Below, piece by piece: positions 1 to 9,355 of a DNA stretch of 36,555 nt. The notes beneath the pieces are model-generated. The model searched no databases. It was not told the origin of the DNA and saw only the letters and a program-made list of their open reading frames with translations. The position numbers and the translations under genes are program-made. This DNA comes from a virus. Numbering within the stretch: position 1 is the first letter of the stretch; every line of letters begins with the position of its first letter. Location of the stretch: positions 1-36,555 of IMG/VR virus record IMGVR_UViG_3300009550_000031; one strand, written 5' to 3'.

Positions 1-3000
1 TAAGTTTTGCCCCATAGGATTAGTTCCGTAATAAGGCCGGGTATCATCAGTAGTAGTATCGTCGTCATCTCCGAATGTATAAAAGGTTACCAGATTACCT
101 GGACTTGCATAAATTTTTCTACCATTCTCTACTAGTTTCCATTTCTTAGTGTGTATATCAAATTTAATCTCTTCACCATATTTGTTAAACATTCCTTTAT
201 TAACATTAACATCAAAGATGTCTTCGACCTGATATTGTTTAGCAGAGTCAACATAATAAAATTGATACCTTTCATTTATTTCAGAACCATCTTTGTTAAA
301 GAATGCCGCATTATCATCTATGTGTGGTCTATAACTAGGATGATCAATATCTCTTTCTCCTGCTGGTACATCAGACTGTGTTGGGGAATCAGCATTTGCT
401 CCTGGGTTTGCCATATCGTCGAGTAATGCTTGTATCTCTTCTGGCGGTTTATCGTAATTTGAATGATTAGAATTACTTTGATTATCAGGATCATCCCACT
501 TTCTTTCGGTCTTCTTGATCATCTCAATTTTGCTCATCTCATATTTACTATTAAAAAACATATTTAAGTCTTGTGTAAACAGACCTTCACTGAATTTGGA
601 TATACTTCCAGTTACTTGATAAACTCCGCTCATTGTATAATTTAAATTACCGTAATCAAATAATCCTGTGTTATTATCTTCGTCTTCAAGATTATTATCT
701 AAACGTCTAGGTGCCTCCATCACAAACAATATGTCATGTGTTTTCTTTACCCAGTCAGCACCATTTACTTTTTCTCTGCTTTGTCCATAAAAACAGTCGG
801 TCCCTAACCAATATGGGTCTCCCCTTATCGACATGTCAATTTGTAAATGTGATCTAGCATTAGTTGCCTGCCTCATTAAATGACTCATTGTAGTAGGTCT
901 TATAGAATCCATTTCAATAGGTGCTTCTTTAACTGTATCTTCTACATCAACAACTTCCAGTCTAGGTTTGAGAGTTTGCTTTCTTGCTTCGTCTATTGCC
1001 GCTTCACTGTCTTGCTGGAATCTTAAGTCTGCCATTTGTTTAGCATCTTGCCCTTCTAGTCCTAATACTAATTCAGAAGCATATATGTATTTGGCACCAC
1101 TGGCACCATAATCTAGTACTAGTGTTGAAATTGGATTTTCTTCGTCACCTTGTTGAGGAGCCGTTGCCGCTTGGCCTTCTGGAGTCATGCTGTAACCTGA
1201 TAACAATGCGCCACCTATTTCTTCTACGGATAATGCTGAGGCCAAATCTTTCATTAGTAGTTGGTCTTCATATCGCCAACCTGCCGAACCTCTTACTCCA
1301 GTTCCATTTGCATTTTTTTCATTTATAAGTCGTTTTACTTCTTCGTCAGAATACCCAACATATTCTGCAAAATTTGTTAAATCACCATCACTAAGTTCAC
1401 TTAATGAATCCAATATACCAGATGCTTTCTTTGTTTGTTCCATCTGATCACCAACACCCTTTGCATTGTTAGTATTTTTATTTGCTTGGTCTTCACTTAA
1501 AGAAGATGACGTTGCTATAATACTTTGCTGTGCATAACTAGGCCTTGAAAAAGTTGGTATTTGTATAGCAAACGCCTCATCAAAATTAAAATCTATTCCT
1601 ACAACTTGATCATTTAATCCTGTAAAACTATAATAGTATTCCTTTTGTATGCCTAATTCATTCATGAGTCTTGTAATTAATTCCATATCAGGATTCACAA
1701 CGTTTTCAAATTCTTCTCTGAATACCATCATGTTAGGACTACTATTATAACTCAACACAGGTCTTACATAAAAGTATTCATCATAAACACCTTTTTCTTC
1801 ATCATATCCATCATCACTATAATCATAATAATGATTCGTGTCTAAAGTAAGCCATCTTACATATGATGAATCAACTACCTCGGCTCTATCTGTTGATCCG
1901 GGATTCTTTACTTTTATTGCTTTATTAACAAAATCTTCACTTAAAGATAATACTAGATACATGGCATCTTTAAGATGTGTACCTGTTGGTAAACGTATTT
2001 CTATAATAGGGTCTGTATATACTTCCTTTCCGTCTATTTTTGTATATTTAGAATACATAGATACATCTGCAGAAGCACCACCCACTGAGATAGTATGTTC
2101 TATAGATGCTGTGCCTTCATTTGGATTTTCCATCATTTGTAAATTTCCATCTGCATCAAGGTATTGATTGTTGTCGTCGTTTAAATTCCCGTCGCCATCA
2201 TAAGTTTGACGTGCACCTTGAGACCTTGCATAATCTAAATTACTAATTTCATCTCCTGTTTTCTGAGCATCGGTCCAGTCTATTGAACCGTCGTCATTCT
2301 GTGCAAATGTGCCTGACTTTGCAAAAGTTTCTAATTTACTAAAGTCTTTTAATATAGAATTCGAAATGGTGTTTTCTGTTTTGTGTACAGATTTTTCATT
2401 TGCACTAGGATCATCATCTCCTGTTGTTTTACTATTTTCTATAAAGTCGCTTATATCTATTGTGATTGATCTACTATGATTTATAGTTCTTTTCTGAGAA
2501 TCCTTATCTTCCGTATCAGTTTTGTCGATCTGATCGAAATTTTTGTTATATGCATATTCTAATCCGAAGCCGTCTTCTTGTATTGATGTTTCACCATATT
2601 CGTTTTTTACTTCGGTCTTCCTCAATCCACCAAATAATTCTGTTAAGTTTTTTCCTGATATAGTCATTGTACTACCTAGTACAATAGTGTCTCTACCACC
2701 TGTTTGCTGTCTATAACAAGAAAATCCATAAACGGAACCTTGTTCCGCACTTATTGCCATATCATAAGTTACACCACCTAATTCAAAGTATGATTCTGTT
2801 AATTCTACTGTAGAACATTTAATATCAGAGTTAGTCGTTGCCGATTCACCTGACGGTTTATCTATACTCACACCAAATGGAATATTTTCTAACTTACCGC
2901 CTTCGTCTCTGTCCTTGTTAGTTGGGTCTGTATATCCTCTAAAACTTAATTCTAAAAATAATCCTGGTACTGTAGATGGTTCCGGTCTATATCCACAATA

Positions 3001-3714
3001 TGCCCTTGCTTCTGCAAGTCTATCTAATAAGGTAATTGAACCTGGCTCTGTAATTGTAAACTCTATCTTTAACGGTTTCATATCACTATCCATACCATTT
3101 AAAGACATAATTTCTACATTATCTATACCTAAATCAGTTGCACCTGTTTGTGCTATAATTACAATATCTTCTGGCGCAGGTTTATTTAAATTTCTTGTTT
3201 TTGCATTTGCCTTAGTGGCATTTACTGTGTCTTCCCTTTGTTCTTTTGATTCGTCCTCATTATCAGGTTCTTCTGTTCCTGATTGGTATTCAGCATATTT
3301 GCTTTGTTTAAGCATATACAAAGTAAAAACATAATTAGGAGAATCGTATTTGTCCATAACATTTGGCATAACTTGATTTCTTAAATATCTGGAAGGACTG
3401 TAAACATGGTCATGAATTGTATCACCTGCTTTCTCATCACCCAGTTGCCCACTTTCTTCAAGTCCGGCCATCAGTCTAAAATGATTTAAATCGTCTAATT
3501 CTTCTGCAGTGAAATCTTCTGTTTTATTACCGAACATCTGGGTAAGACGACCATCTATATCATCAAACGTAAAGGGCGTTCCCATTTTTTCGTACCCTTC
3601 AGCCGCATTAAAGAATTCTTTTCCTCTTTCAGATTTTATTCGATAGCCATCGCCCTTATATCCATCATGGATATAAATTCCGTAATCTTTGTCTCCTGCT
3701 GAATTATCAGACAT
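1..3714 (-). CDS. Large baseplate-hub-like virion structural protein (3' end outside window)
   Basis: Reading leftwards from the ATG at 3714 there are 1238 codons without a stop, so the gene runs out of the window and its C-terminus is unseen. The start lies 3 bases after the stop of the gp53 gene, so the two are one operon with the upstream tube-cap gene. No signal peptide or membrane segment is seen; the protein is acidic with many Asp/Asn-rich linkers. Around residues 995-1060 there is IRGDPYWLG followed by a GVYQVTGSISKFSEGLFTQ stretch, which resembles the end of hub domains of contractile tails (gp27/gpD type: small-molecule-like barrel, then 'Y-x-V-x-x-x-x-x-x-F-x-x-G-x-F'). Marine T4-like phages carry a very large structural protein beside gp53. 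Role in the baseplate is inferred from this motif and from the neighbours; it could instead be another tail or fibre-attachment protein. Confidence 0.6.
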   Translation of the reverse strand, partial: MSDNSAGDKDYGIYIHDGYKGDGYRIKSERGKEFFNAAEGYEKMGTPFTFDDIDGRLTQMFGNKTEDFTAEELDDLNHFRLMAGLEESGQLGDEKAGDTIHDHVYSPSRYLRNQVMPNVMDKYDSPNYVFTLYMLKQSKYAEYQSGTEEPDNEDESKEQREDTVNATKANAKTRNLNKPAPEDIVIIAQTGATDLGIDNVEIMSLNGMDSDMKPLKIEFTITEPGSITLLDRLAEARAYCGYRPEPSTVPGLFLELSFRGYTDPTNKDRDEGGKLENIPFGVSIDKPSGESATTNSDIKCSTVELTESYFELGGVTYDMAISAEQGSVYGFSCYRQQTGGRDTIVLGSTMTISGKNLTELFGGLRKTEVKNEYGETSIQEDGFGLEYAYNKNFDQIDKTDTEDKDSQKRTINHSRSITIDISDFIENSKTTGDDDPSANEKSVHKTENTISNSILKDFSKLETFAKSGTFAQNDDGSIDWTDAQKTGDEISNLDYARSQGARQTYDGDGNLNDDNNQYLDADGNLQMMENPNEGTASIEHTISVGGASADVSMYSKYTKIDGKEVYTDPIIEIRLPTGTHLKDAMYLVLSLSEDFVNKAIKVKNPGSTDRAEVVDSSYVRWLTLDTNHYYDYSDDGYDEEKGVYDEYFYVRPVLSYNSSPNMMVFREEFENVVNPDMELITRLMNELGIQKEYYYSFTGLNDQVVGIDFNFDEAFAIQIPTFSRPSYAQQSIIATSSSLSEDQANKNTNNAKGVGDQMEQTKKASGILDSLSELSDGDLTNFAEYVGYSDEEVKRLINEKNANGTGVRGSAGWRYEDQLLMKDLASALSVEEIGGALLSGYSMTPEGQAATAPQQGDEENPISTLVLDYGASGAKYIYASELVLGLEGQDAKQMADLRFQQDSEAAIDEARKQTLKPRLEVVDVEDTVKEAPIEMDSIRPTTMSHLMRQATNARSHLQIDMSIRGDPYWLGTDCFYGQSREKVNGADWVKKTHDILFVMEAPRRLDNNLEDEDNNTGLFDYGNLNYTMSGVYQVTGSISKFSEGLFTQDLNMFFNSKYEMSKIEMIKKTERKWDDPDNQSNSNHSNYDKPPEEIQALLDDMANPGANADSPTQSDVPAGERDIDHPSYRPHIDDNAAFFNKDGSEINERYQFYYVDSAKQYQVEDIFDVNVNKGMFNKYGEEIKFDIHTKKWKLVENGRKIYASPGNLVTFYTFGDDDDTTTDDTRPYYGTNPMGQNL

Positions 3715-3717
3715 GAT

Positions 3718-4020
3718 TTACCTCGAATATAAATTAGCCACCATGTCCGGTGAGGGTAGTTTAATTTTTAATCCTGGTTTGAAGTCTCTTATAGGATCGT
3801 GCAATTTATCTAAATTTCTCATAGTAAATACCCACCATAGTCTAGAGGTATTATATAATTTAAAAGATAAAAGATCTGGACGTTGATTAAATTCTTCTGT
3901 AATGATAAACTCTTCATCGTAAATACTTTGAGGTACTCGAGGCAAGTTGTTTACATCTAAAAATGTACCATCAATTAAATTTGTTTTTTTAACAAACGAA
4001 TCGTTTTTATATGTAGCCAT
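3718..4020 (-). CDS. 53: Baseplate wedge protein gp53-like
   Basis: A 100-residue protein of the gp53 type, a baseplate wedge subunit. It has the features I associate with the short marine versions: an N-terminal YKNDSFVKKT segment, a central RPDLLSFKLYNTSRLWWVF stretch and a C-terminal LysM-like part with the LHDPIRDFKPGLKIKLPSP motif. T4 gp53 is about twice as long, so this is a reduced form. The ATG overlaps the stop of the tube-cap gene by one base (TAATG), and the next gene starts 3 bases after its own stop, so translation is probably coupled along the operon. Expression is expected late, from the (G)ATAAATA element near 4930. Confidence 0.75.
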   Translation of the reverse strand: MATYKNDSFVKKTNLIDGTFLDVNNLPRVPQSIYDEEFIITEEFNQRPDLLSFKLYNTSRLWWVFTMRNLDKLHDPIRDFKPGLKIKLPSPDMVANLYSR

Positions 4021-4907
4021 TAAATAAATCCACCCTTGTATAATGTTCCTTTTCTTAATCCTTCCAAGTCAAATTGTTCCCTTGTTTTTCTAGGGGAATA
4101 GTGTGGTATAAGGTTTACCATGACATTCATTCTAGTTGGAACGAATGTTGTTTCTTTTTTCTCACTTCTCCCTACATTGGTTTCAACAGGAACGTAATCA
4201 CAATCATCTGGTAACTGTATAGAGTAGTCTTGTATATGCACTGGCACTTTATTAAATCCATGATCTCCCATGTATTCAAATAACAATACAGGAGGTGGTG
4301 TACCATAAGTTCCCCTTGCTACGGATAATTCTCCAAAATATGATTTTGTAGACACTCTTAAAAAATGCATCATTGCTAGTAAGTAATGACCATCAAAAAT
4401 ATCATTAGCATAAAAGTCAGCCTGTACAGGTAATGCTGGAGGTGTACTTTTAATATATGTGTATATAGGATAATTTGTACCATGTGGTGCAATTTGATTA
4501 TATTCTGCTACACCTGACAAGTATATCTGAGGTGTGACTTGCCAAACTAAACCGCCTGTTGCATTTAAAGGTGCTAATAGTCCGTTAGGATCATCTGCGT
4601 CTATTCCATAAACTTTATTCTTACCACCGTTTTTAGGCCTTAATCTTGCTCTCCAATCAAAATTAGCAATATCTCCTTGTAGTCCTTCATCTTTTATTTG
4701 TACTCCGCCTACTATGCCCGTTGCCGCCGCTAATGCTTCTGCTTTTTTTATTCTTGCATCTATTTGTAAGCCATCAGTATAATCGTCACTCCACTTTTTA
4801 CCCATAAGGTTCCAAAATATAGATTGAACATTCGGATCTAAACCTGATATTTTATCACTTATCTTATTGTTTAAAAAACTGTTTACACTCTTTTGAAAGA
4901 ACGACAT
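4020..4907 (-). CDS. Baseplate tail-tube cap/initiator protein (gp48/gp54 type)
   Basis: A 295-residue protein, close in length to T4 gp54 (320) and gp48 (364), the proteins that cap the baseplate hub and start tail-tube polymerisation. It has an N-terminal amphipathic segment (residues 1-35), then a long beta-rich region, and ends in GLRKGTLYKGGFI, reminiscent of the hydrophobic C-terminal tail of gp48. The placement directly before gp53 agrees with the order in marine T4-like phages. The start is fixed by a good AGGAG ribosome-binding site 7 bases upstream. It is the first gene of a leftward late operon. I cannot tell gp48 from gp54 by reading alone. Confidence 0.65.
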   Translation of the reverse strand: MSFFQKSVNSFLNNKISDKISGLDPNVQSIFWNLMGKKWSDDYTDGLQIDARIKKAEALAAATGIVGGVQIKDEGLQGDIANFDWRARLRPKNGGKNKVYGIDADDPNGLLAPLNATGGLVWQVTPQIYLSGVAEYNQIAPHGTNYPIYTYIKSTPPALPVQADFYANDIFDGHYLLAMMHFLRVSTKSYFGELSVARGTYGTPPPVLLFEYMGDHGFNKVPVHIQDYSIQLPDDCDYVPVETNVGRSEKKETTFVPTRMNVMVNLIPHYSPRKTREQFDLEGLRKGTLYKGGFI

Positions 4908-4925
4908 AATAATCTCCTGTGTATA

Positions 4926-4933
4926 TATTTATC
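4926..4933 (-). promoter_or_regulatory. Late promoter for the leftward baseplate operon
   Basis: On the minus strand this reads GATAAATA, one base from the T4 late element TATAAATA. It lies about 20 bases before the tube-cap ATG, with the AGGAG ribosome-binding site between. This would be read by RNA polymerase carrying gp55. Confidence 0.6.
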
Positions 4934-4980
4934 ATATTCATTAAAACTATTGTTAATCCATAAAAGTGGCTAAATATACA

Positions 4981-5008
4981 TTGACAATACGCAATAGTTG
5001 TGTATAAT
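4981..5008 (+). promoter_or_regulatory. Sigma70-type promoter for gp55-gp47-gp46
   Basis: TTGACA (4981-4986), a 16-base spacer and TATAAT (5003-5008) are both perfect consensus hexamers. The expected start is near 5015, about 30 bases before the gp55 ATG and its GAGGAGAG ribosome-binding site. It would let unmodified host polymerase transcribe the late sigma factor and recombination nuclease genes early. It stands back to back with the leftward late promoter at 4926-4933. Confidence 0.8.
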
Positions 5009-5047
5009 ACTAACAATATAAATGAATTATAATTTTGAGGAGAGTTA

Positions 5048-5917
5048 ATGGCACAGCCTAAAAAAGTAAATTATCTTAATAATAAAGATATTCTTAAAGA
5101 AATTGACAAAAGTAAAATGTCATATTGCTATATTTCAGATGATATGTATGCAAAATATGATATTATTCTACAGGATGTCAAAAAAATAAACAGAAACAGT
5201 ATTAAATTAGCAAGAGAAAATCGTGCTTCTATAATGCAGTCAATTGGTTATCAAGCCGCAATGGCAGATCATGACCCAAAAGATTACAAAAATAAACCCA
5301 AGCAGAAAGAGTTTGCTGTGGACCCTAAAAGTATTCCACAAGAAGAGTTAGTTTTTCGTGTAATGACTATGGAACACATTCCTGATGAACCAGGAAGGAA
5401 AAGGATTCCTAAAAACGAAGCAGAAACTAAGGCTAAAGTAAACTTTCCGTCCTTTAAGCATTATGCTTATGTAAATGGTGAGGTAACAGAAGTTGCTAGA
5501 AGTCATTGGCAGGGCAGTTTAAGTAATGGTCACTTTAGTGTAGATCACGGAAAGATCACTAACAAGTTAGGAACAATGTTTTTAAAACTTGTAGAGAGGT
5601 ATTCTCATAGAGCAAACTGGAGAGGTTATACTTATGTAGATGAAATGCGTGGACAAGCATTAGTACAATTAAGTCAAATTGGTCTTCAATTCAATGAAGC
5701 AAAATCAGATAATCCATTTGCATATTATACGGCCGCAGTTAATAATAGTTTTACTAGAATTTTAAATTTAGAAAAACGTAACCAAATGATTAGAGATGAC
5801 ATATTAATAGAACAAGGTCATTTACCTAGTTATGGTAGACAAATTAAACACGAAGAAGAAATGAGGCAACTTCGTGAAGCGGCTGAAAATGATGCCCAAA
5901 GTGATATTAACAATTAA
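5048..5917 (+). CDS. 55: Late-transcription sigma factor gp55
   Basis: T4-type late sigma factor, which directs host RNA polymerase to TATAAATA-like late promoters. The N-terminus carries a YLNNKDIL segment like the YVNNKELL of T4 gp55, and residues about 190-245 match the core: RGYTYVDEMRGQAL, then FNEAKSDNPFAYYTAAVNNSF and a basic RILNLEKRNQ helix. At 289 residues it is about 100 longer than T4 gp55 (185); the extra length is a Lys/Pro-rich insert between the N-terminal segment and the core (about residues 70-180). The ATG follows GAGGAGAG with good spacing. The gene is first in an early-type operon with gp47 and gp46, behind a consensus sigma70 promoter, and the elements it should recognise occur before most other units in the window. 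Confidence 0.87.
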   Translation: MAQPKKVNYLNNKDILKEIDKSKMSYCYISDDMYAKYDIILQDVKKINRNSIKLARENRASIMQSIGYQAAMADHDPKDYKNKPKQKEFAVDPKSIPQEELVFRVMTMEHIPDEPGRKRIPKNEAETKAKVNFPSFKHYAYVNGEVTEVARSHWQGSLSNGHFSVDHGKITNKLGTMFLKLVERYSHRANWRGYTYVDEMRGQALVQLSQIGLQFNEAKSDNPFAYYTAAVNNSFTRILNLEKRNQMIRDDILIEQGHLPSYGRQIKHEEEMRQLREAAENDAQSDINN

Positions 5918-5922
5918 AACAT

Positions 5923-6939
5923 ATGGCGCAACTGTTTAAGACAGCGGCCTGTTTTACGGATATACACTACGGATTAAAACAGAATAGTCGCTTACATTTA
6001 GAAGATTGTCACAGGTATGTAGACTGGTTTATTGCAGAAGCAAAAGCCAGAAATGCTGAAACCTGTATATTCCTCGGCGACTGGAATCATCACAGAGCAA
6101 GTATTAGTGTCGCAACAATGAATGCATCTATTATAGATCTTAAAAAATTAAATGATGCATTTGAGAAAGTGTATTTTATAACAGGTAATCACGACCTTTA
6201 TTACAAAGATAAAAGAGATATGAACAGCATAGAATATGCTCGTGACTTGCCTAACTTTGTAATGTGTGACGACTTCTTAGTACAAGATGATGTTGCTATT
6301 ATACCTTGGCTTGTGGGAGACGATTATAAAACAGTTTCCAAAATGCAAGTTAAATACATGTTTGGTCACTTTGAACTTCCGTACTTTAAAATGAATGCAA
6401 TGGTAGAAATGCCAGACCATGGAGGCATTAACGATAAAATGCTAGGTGGTCCTGAGTATGTTTTTAGTGGTCACTTTCATAAACGTCAATATAAAAATAA
6501 TATACATTATATAGGCAATGCTTTCCCACATAATTACGCAGATGTCAGAGATGACGAACGTGGTGCTATGTTTCTAACATGGGGAGAAGAACCTCAATAT
6601 GTTAATTGGGAAATGTGTCCAAAGTATAGAGTGTTTACACTTAAAGAACTTTTAGACGATCATCAAAACTTACTTGACGAATACACTTATGCAAGAGTTA
6701 AACTTGATATTAGCATAAGTTATGAAGAAGCAAATTTTATTAGAGAGAAATTTGCAGAACAATATAATGTAAGAGAACTCCAACTTATTCCTGTAAAAGA
6801 AGAGGAAGAATTTGAGGGAGGCGAAATACAATTTGAAAGTGTAAATCAAATAGTATTAGCACAATTAGACACAATAGAATCAAATGTAATCGATAAAGAA
6901 AAGTTGGTTGAAATTTATAACAGTATAGACACCGAATAA
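5923..6939 (+). CDS. 47: Recombination endonuclease subunit gp47 (Mre11-like)
   Basis: Nuclease subunit of the gp46/gp47 (Rad50/Mre11, SbcCD) complex, which resects DNA ends for recombination-dependent replication and host DNA breakdown. Length 338, almost identical to T4 gp47 (339). The metallophosphatase motifs are all present in order: D13-x-H15, G52-D53, G88-N89-H90-D91, an FGHFE segment, and SGHFH with H184 and H186. It begins 5 bases after the gp55 stop and its stop overlaps the gp46 start (TAATG), so the two subunits are probably made by coupled translation. No strong ribosome-binding site precedes the ATG. Confidence 0.95.
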   Translation: MAQLFKTAACFTDIHYGLKQNSRLHLEDCHRYVDWFIAEAKARNAETCIFLGDWNHHRASISVATMNASIIDLKKLNDAFEKVYFITGNHDLYYKDKRDMNSIEYARDLPNFVMCDDFLVQDDVAIIPWLVGDDYKTVSKMQVKYMFGHFELPYFKMNAMVEMPDHGGINDKMLGGPEYVFSGHFHKRQYKNNIHYIGNAFPHNYADVRDDERGAMFLTWGEEPQYVNWEMCPKYRVFTLKELLDDHQNLLDEYTYARVKLDISISYEEANFIREKFAEQYNVRELQLIPVKEEEEFEGGEIQFESVNQIVLAQLDTIESNVIDKEKLVEIYNSIDTE

Positions 6940-8705
6940 TGCTAAAAATTAAAAACGTAAGTGCAAAAAACTTTATGAGTGTGGGTAACAACACACAGGC
7001 AGTAAATTTTGACAACTGTCAACTTACCCTTGTACTAGGGCATAACTTAGACATGGGCGGTGATGGTAGCAGAAACGGAACAGGTAAAACTACTATAATA
7101 AATGCATTAAGTTATGCATTGTATGGCGATGCTTTAACTAATATTAGAAAAGACAATTTAATAAACAAAACAAACGGTAAAGGCATGATTGTTACCGTAG
7201 AGTTCGAAATAGAAGGAAGAGAATATAGAATAGAAAGAGGAAGACGTCCTAATGTTCTCAAATTACTTGTAAATGGAGAAGATGCTTTTTCAGAAGAACA
7301 ACAAGGTGATAGCAGGGAAACACAAAAAGAAATAGAAAAAATTATAGGTTTCCCACATAATATGTTTAAGCACTTAATTGCACTTAATACATATACAGAA
7401 CCTTTCCTTAGTATGAGAGCGAACGATCAGAGAGACATGATTGAGCAGTTACTTGGTATTACTGAATTAAGTTTAAAAGCAGAAATATTAAAAGAGAGAC
7501 AAAAGTTTACAAGAGAATCTATTAAGGAAGAAGAAATAACAATTAATGCTATTAATAAAAGTAACGAAAGAATAGAAAAAAATATCCAGGAAATAGAAAG
7601 TAGAAGTAGAGCATGGGAAAAGAATAAGGAAGATAAAATTATTTCTTTAGGAGAGGAAATAGTTGCTTTGGAAACAATTGACATAGATCAAGAACTAGAC
7701 AACCATAAACTTTTGGTAGAATTAAAAGAGCAACGAACTAATCTGCAAGTTTTACAATCAGAAGAAAAACGTATCAGTACAAGTATAAAAAGAAGTTCTT
7801 CTAAATTAGAGGATTTAAAGTCTGCATTGGAAAGTGCCAAAGCAGGAATATGCCCAACTTGTGAGCAACCTACAGCACATTTAGATACACACGAAAAATA
7901 CACACAAGATCTTGTAGATGATATAAGCAAAGAGGAAGTATATTTTTCAGAATTGGAAGTTAGGAATAAAGAAATACAAGAAGGATTAGTGGATTTCCTA
8001 AATATAGAAGATGACCCAAATGTGTTTTATAGCACTCTGGAAGAAGCATTACAACATAAACATAATGTAGAAACTATGAGAACACAACTAGAAGAAAAAG
8101 CATTAGAAGAAAATCCTTACACAGATCAAATAGAATCTTTACAGGAAACAGGAATACAAGAAGTTAATTTTGACACTATGAATGAACTTACCTATTTGCA
8201 AGAACATCAAGACTTCTTACACAAACTTTTAACTAGTAAAGACAGTTTTATTCGTAAGAAAATTATAGACCAAAATATTGCATACTTAAATCACAGGCTT
8301 GCACATTATCTAGATAAATTAGGATTACCACACGATGTTAAATTTGCTAGTGATCTCGGTGTTGAGATTACTGAATATGGTAGAGATTTAGACTTTGATA
8401 ATTTAAGTAGAGGAGAACGTAATAGACTTATACTAGGATTAAGTTGGGCATTTAGAGATATGTATGAAAGTTTAAATAGGCCAATGAATCTTATGTGTGT
8501 AGATGAACTTATTGATAGTGGAATGGACAGTATGGGTGTTGAGAATGCTCTAGGAATACTTAAGAAAATGCATCGTGAACAAAGTAAAAATATTATGCTT
8601 ATATCACATAAAGAGGAACTAGTTGGTAGAGTAAACAATGTATTAACTGTAGTAAAAGAAGGAGGTTTTACTGCTTACAATACGGATACTGAATATGTTA
8701 ATTAG
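6939..8705 (+). CDS. 46: Recombination endonuclease subunit gp46 (Rad50-like ATPase)
   Basis: ATPase partner of gp47. Length 588, against 560 in T4. Visible motifs: Walker A GSRNGTGKTT at residues 43-52; long charged coiled-coil arms (about 170-300 and 320-440); a zinc hook CPTC at 305-308; the ABC signature LSRGERN at 489-495; Walker B LMCVDE with D522 and E523; and a final ISHKEEL switch region. All elements of an intact Rad50-type ATPase are present. The start overlaps the gp47 stop by one base. Transcribed with gp55 from the sigma70 promoter at 4981-5008. Confidence 0.95.
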   Translation: MLKIKNVSAKNFMSVGNNTQAVNFDNCQLTLVLGHNLDMGGDGSRNGTGKTTIINALSYALYGDALTNIRKDNLINKTNGKGMIVTVEFEIEGREYRIERGRRPNVLKLLVNGEDAFSEEQQGDSRETQKEIEKIIGFPHNMFKHLIALNTYTEPFLSMRANDQRDMIEQLLGITELSLKAEILKERQKFTRESIKEEEITINAINKSNERIEKNIQEIESRSRAWEKNKEDKIISLGEEIVALETIDIDQELDNHKLLVELKEQRTNLQVLQSEEKRISTSIKRSSSKLEDLKSALESAKAGICPTCEQPTAHLDTHEKYTQDLVDDISKEEVYFSELEVRNKEIQEGLVDFLNIEDDPNVFYSTLEEALQHKHNVETMRTQLEEKALEENPYTDQIESLQETGIQEVNFDTMNELTYLQEHQDFLHKLLTSKDSFIRKKIIDQNIAYLNHRLAHYLDKLGLPHDVKFASDLGVEITEYGRDLDFDNLSRGERNRLILGLSWAFRDMYESLNRPMNLMCVDELIDSGMDSMGVENALGILKKMHREQSKNIMLISHKEELVGRVNNVLTVVKEGGFTAYNTDTEYVN

Positions 8706-8707
8706 CA

Positions 8708-9331
8708 ATGATCACAGTTTTAACAACACCAAGAACAGGTAGTACGTGGTATTGTCAGTATTTGTCAGATCTACATGGCTTTAAAAATCTAAATGAATTA
8801 TTTGAAGACCCAAAATACAATTCTAATATAGAACAAGCCAAAGCATTATCATATTTAAAAGACAATCCAAAAACTGTTTTAAAAGTTTTCCCCAATCATC
8901 TCAAAAACAATTGGGGATTTACTGATCCTGATACTAACATCACAGTAACAACTTCTAGACGTCCTAAATTTGATAAGTTAGTTTTAGATACGTCTGATAA
9001 AATTTTTATTTTAACAAGAGATTTTTACCCACAATGTTTAAGTCATTATATTGCCACAAAGTCTAATCATTTTAGTGGGGAAGTAAGAGAACAAGAGCAT
9101 CTTATTTTTGATCAAGATTGGTGGAACCGTACTGTGGAATATTTAATTAACTGTTATGAATTAATAGGTGATTATTCAAAGCAGTATGATTGTGAAATAT
9201 TAGACTATAGTGATCTGCCTTTTGATGCAACTCCTAGCAATAAAAAATACATAAGACCCGTTACTTGGGATAAAAAGCCTTTAGATCCTGGTATTAATGT
9301 ACAGTCTTTTTTCAATAAAAAAGGGACCTAA
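8708..9331 (+). CDS. Sulfotransferase-like P-loop protein
   Basis: A 207-residue protein with the two cofactor motifs of PAPS-dependent sulfotransferases: an N-terminal 5'-phosphosulfate loop TTPRTGSTWYC (residues 6-16) directly after a short beta strand, and a later ILTRDFYPQCLSHY segment like the 3'-phosphate-binding R-D-(x)n-S-x-Y motif. Such genes occur as auxiliary genes in marine phages. The acceptor cannot be read from sequence; cell-surface or virion carbohydrate is a guess. It is shorter than typical bacterial sulfotransferases (250-300). It starts 2 bases after the gp46 stop and is the last gene of the gp55 operon, ending inside a terminator hairpin. Confidence 0.65.
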   Translation: MITVLTTPRTGSTWYCQYLSDLHGFKNLNELFEDPKYNSNIEQAKALSYLKDNPKTVLKVFPNHLKNNWGFTDPDTNITVTTSRRPKFDKLVLDTSDKIFILTRDFYPQCLSHYIATKSNHFSGEVREQEHLIFDQDWWNRTVEYLINCYELIGDYSKQYDCEILDYSDLPFDATPSNKKYIRPVTWDKKPLDPGINVQSFFNKKGT

Positions 9332-9343
9332 AGTCCCTTTTTC
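9317..9343. terminator. Bidirectional intrinsic terminator
   Basis: GGGAC (9323-9327), loop CTAAA, GTCCC (9333-9337), flanked by an A run on the left and a T run on the right that can extend the stem. It works in both directions: it ends the rightward gp55-gp47-gp46 operon and the leftward gene at 9356-9571. The sulfotransferase stop codon lies in the loop. Confidence 0.85.
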
Positions 9344-9355
9344 ACCTTTTTAATA

